A DNA stretch of 64,000 nt. Source: Mucor racemosus (lineage: Eukaryota; Mucoromycota; Mucoromycetes; Mucorales; Mucoraceae). Below, one piece after another: positions 61,525 to 64,000 of this stretch. Location: NCBI GenBank assembly GCA_027405735.1, contig JAPEHQ010000001.1, forward strand, positions 2,852,001 to 2,916,000, written 5' to 3'. How positions within the stretch are numbered: the stretch's first letter is position 1; each line of letters opens with the position of its first letter. The notes beneath the pieces are model-generated. The model saw only the letters and a list, made by a program, of their open reading frames with translations, was not told the DNA's origin and searched no databases. The position numbers and the translations under genes are program-made.

Positions 61525-63756
61525 ATGTCTTTATTTCTCGCTAAAAAACAAGAGGATAACAACCAAAAGTAAGACATATACCGAACTAATTAAGTGTTGT
61601 TCCTAAATGTCGCCCCTCCTTTTTTTTTTTAGGAAAGTCCGAGATTTGTTGCGTTTGAAGGAAAACAAGAAATGTTTTGACTGTCCAACAAAGGCAAATA
61701 AACAATATTTATGGTTATTGCTATAACCCAATTCTAACGTTCGCTCTATTTGTAGAGTCCCGCTTTTGTAAACACCACTATCCAAACATTCATCTGTTCT
61801 CGATGTTCAGGTTTAGTGTAAGTGAATGCATCCATAAAAGTCTTAGCTTATACTTACGTTTATATATATATATATATATATATTTAGCCGTGAAGTCGGC
61901 CATCGAGTAAAGGCTGTTTCAGCCAGTAAATTCTCAGGTGCCGAGTTACTGGCACTCAAGAAAGGTGGCAATGGCATTGCTCTCAAAATCTGGCTCAGTA
62001 ACTACAGTACTCATGGTGCTCCTGAACCCGAAGTTGACGGTGATATTCGTGCATTTATGAAGCAAAAATACTATGAATGTAAATGGTTGGACAGAGCCTT
62101 GCTCCAATCTCATAAAGAAGAGGTCCGTTCTTTGATTGCCAAGTCCTTTACCGAAGATGGTCTTCCCATTGTGACCAAATCAAGAACTAGAATGATCCCT
62201 GGATTTTCTCGTGTCCCATTGATTGCTGATAATGAAATGAATATTATGCATAATGATGAGGAGGAAGAGAACGTTGAATTTTCTGCCCTTCAACAAAGTG
62301 AAGCTGTTTTACCTTCTGTTGTTGTACCTGAATATTCTGTACCTCAACCTCAACCTCAACTTCAATTTCAACATGTTTCTGCTTTCCCAATGCCTGCTAC
62401 AAGTCCTGTTTGTAGAACATCCATGGATAGTATCAATTCGTACTCTTCATCATCTCAAGGTGGATCTATTTACGGCCATCGTGACAGCCAAGACATGATC
62501 AGAAATGATTTCTATCCTAACAATACTACAGGTACCAATACCAACAAACAAAGTATGGAGAGCTCTCATCACCCATCAAGTGGTGCCAGCAGCGTTTTAT
62601 CCGCAGAAGAAATTGCTGAACGTTGTCGTAGCTCTATTGATTCAAATACTGCTTCTGGATTGTATCAACAAAAAGAAGCTTCCTTTGTTCCTGAGCCTTT
62701 ACAAGCAGTAGCTGCTGCTGAGAAATCATTCCCTTCGTTGAACATTGAATTACCCAGCAAAGAAATGATTTATCAACAGCAACAACAACAGCAGCAACAG
62801 CAACAACAACAGCAGCAACAGCAACAACAGCAACAACAACGTTTATCACAATATCAGTTGAAGGTAAAAAATCACATTTACCATATCACAAAGAAAAAAA
62901 CTAAGTTATTTTTAAAATAGTCTCCCACTTTAGTCAATTTTGGCAATAACATTCAATCACCTTGTACGTATATTTCTTTTTTTGTCTTCAAAATCTATTT
63001 TAACTAATCTAAATTTGACTCAGCTATTCAGCATGGCAATCATGTATTAGCTTCAGCCTCACTTCGTGTAACGCCTAGTACATCAAACCCTATTACAAAA
63101 CCATCAAGACCACCAATGGCAACAGCAGCTCCTCCTTCGGCTTCAATCTTTGATGGCATCCTTTCAGATTTAGCAGGCCTTAAACTTGAAAAGACTGTTC
63201 GTAGAGCCACATATACAGGTGGTATGTTGTCTCCTGTTACTCCAGTTGCTGCTGTATCTAGTCCATTGGAACCTTCCAAGTCATCTCCTCAAATTGAAAA
63301 CAAGGAACGTCCCGTATCCATGTTCAATGCTGATTTCTTTTCTCAATTAAACAAATCTACTACTGAAAAGAAGGAACCTGAAAATGATCCTTATGCTGCC
63401 TTGAGAGGCATCCCCGCACCTGTCGCTGCTGCTATTGCTGCTGCTGCTGCATCTGATAAACTTGAAACTATGAAAGATGAGGATAGAAATACTTCATCAT
63501 CCGAAGATGATGATGATGAAGATCCATGGCAAGGTAATGCACATATAAACCTGACCATGAATTGTTATATTAATTTTCTCTTTATTCTTTATTAGAATTC
63601 TGCTCCTCTTCCTCAACTGATGGAAATCTGGATAACTTTTTGGAACCTCAGCAAGTGATTCAACCTGTTCTTGAAGAATCTAAGCCCGTAACAAATGTAA
63701 TTTCTATCGATTTGTTCAGTGATTTAGACCCTCGTTCCATGTTCAAACGCTTTTAA
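61525..63756 (+). CDS. ArfGAP zinc-finger protein with polyglutamine tract (GTS1/AGFG-like)
   Basis: Seven exons (61525..61568, 61633..61693, 61756..61817, 61888..62863, 62921..62963, 63024..63533, 63596..63756) join in frame to 618 residues. The N-terminal ArfGAP domain (about residues 13-135) has the C4 zinc finger CFDC and CSRC, the arginine-finger region LVREVGHRVKAVS, and NGIALKIWLSNYS. It stimulates GTP hydrolysis on Arf-type GTPases in vesicle traffic. The rest is low-complexity and Ser/Pro/Ala-rich, with 22 consecutive glutamines (62774-62839). A central motif (ASIFDGILSDLAGLKL) and an end motif (DLFSDLDPRSMFKRF) are conserved-looking short peptides. ArfGAP plus polyQ recalls yeast Gts1. 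The second intron (61694-61755) starts with GC rather than GT; no GT donor there keeps the zinc finger in frame. Confidence 0.9.
62774..62839 (+). repeat. CAA/CAG repeat encoding 22 glutamines
   Basis: Mixed CAA and CAG codons. Two identical 21-nt blocks (62774-62794 and 62795-62815) are followed by a 24-nt variant, showing growth by duplication of a seven-codon block rather than by single-codon slippage. Confidence 0.9.
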
Positions 63757-64000
63757 GTTACCTCATGTCATTTGTGGCTAATCTTAAAAAAATAACTTAT
63801 TCCCCCTTTTCTAATATTGGATGTGTACATTCCCCTCATCATTTTTATGATATCAACAAATATTCATATTTATAACTTCAAACTACATTATTTTATACTA
63901 TTTTTATCAATAAAACAAAAACTGTTAAACTTCATATTATTCTACTGGTAATCCATAAACAAAAGTAGGCTTAAAACCACATTACACTTATGTTTATATT
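63757..64000. other. 3' flank of the ArfGAP gene
   Basis: AT-rich sequence with AATAAAAC at 63910, a possible polyadenylation signal. The window ends before any further gene. Confidence 0.45.

Noticed and set aside
62253..62849. Alternative-frame proteins overlapping the ArfGAP gene, including a Val/Ala-rich minus-strand frame
   Set aside because: They are by-products of the CAA/CAG tract and of low-complexity coding sequence.
1..64000. tRNA, rRNA and CRISPR arrays
   Set aside because: No B-box-like GGTTCGAATCC, clover-leaf candidate, rRNA segment or regularly spaced direct repeat with unique spacers was seen on either strand by eye.

Overview
The window looks like nuclear DNA of an early-diverging filamentous fungus, most likely Mucoromycota (Mucorales-like). 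It is AT-rich and its genes are split by many short GT-AG introns, mostly 50-100 nt. The proteins are typical fungal mitochondrial, vacuolar and secreted ones, and a degenerate non-LTR retrotransposon is present. No bacterial-style operons, rRNA, tRNA or CRISPR array were seen. The assignment is inferred from gene structure and protein character, not from a database search.

Layout. 1-1058 is the 3' end of an IML2/TTC39-type TPR protein gene. 1059-4045 is gene-free and repeat-rich. 4046-5456 (-) is a vacuolar-type amino-acid transporter, divergent from MLH3 (5792-9006, +), a mismatch-repair/meiotic MutL endonuclease. MLH3 converges on the mitochondrial glycine decarboxylase P-protein gene (9654-12927, -). 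12928-26610 is a long gene desert. It holds a broken LINE reverse transcriptase, a dispersed repeat with a dynein-intermediate-chain-like tail, a 498-bp MITE in a TA site, three copies of a ~0.55-kb repeat, and a near-perfect 1.17-kb inverted repeat (arms 21205-22376 and 22478-23649). 26611-28033 is a SAM methyltransferase and 28211-29907 a pyruvate dehydrogenase kinase.

33197-54407 is the most striking region: four tandem GH31 alpha-glucosidase genes, with a repeat period of about 6131 bp. Sequence differences show that genes 2 and 3 are hybrids, with the 5' part of gene 4 and the 3' part of gene 1. Unequal crossing-over inside the coding region therefore explains the array. Gene 4 has lost its start codon and signal peptide through a tight cluster of small deletions. 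That cluster could be real or an assembly error at the end of the array.

54952-56716 (-) holds a small single-span membrane protein gene and the complex I 30-kDa subunit (NDUFS3/NuoC). 56717-61524 is mostly gene-free but contains a spliced-looking coding remnant on the minus strand (59082-59664), a 42-nt poly-T and a degenerate ~21-bp repeat. 61525-63756 is an ArfGAP of the GTS1/AGFG type with a polyglutamine tract and a probable GC-AG intron.

The single-copy genes are ordinary housekeeping functions: complex I, control of the pyruvate dehydrogenase complex, glycine cleavage, amino-acid transport, recombination and vesicle traffic. The GH31 array suggests dosage selection for secreted maltose/starch breakdown (inference).
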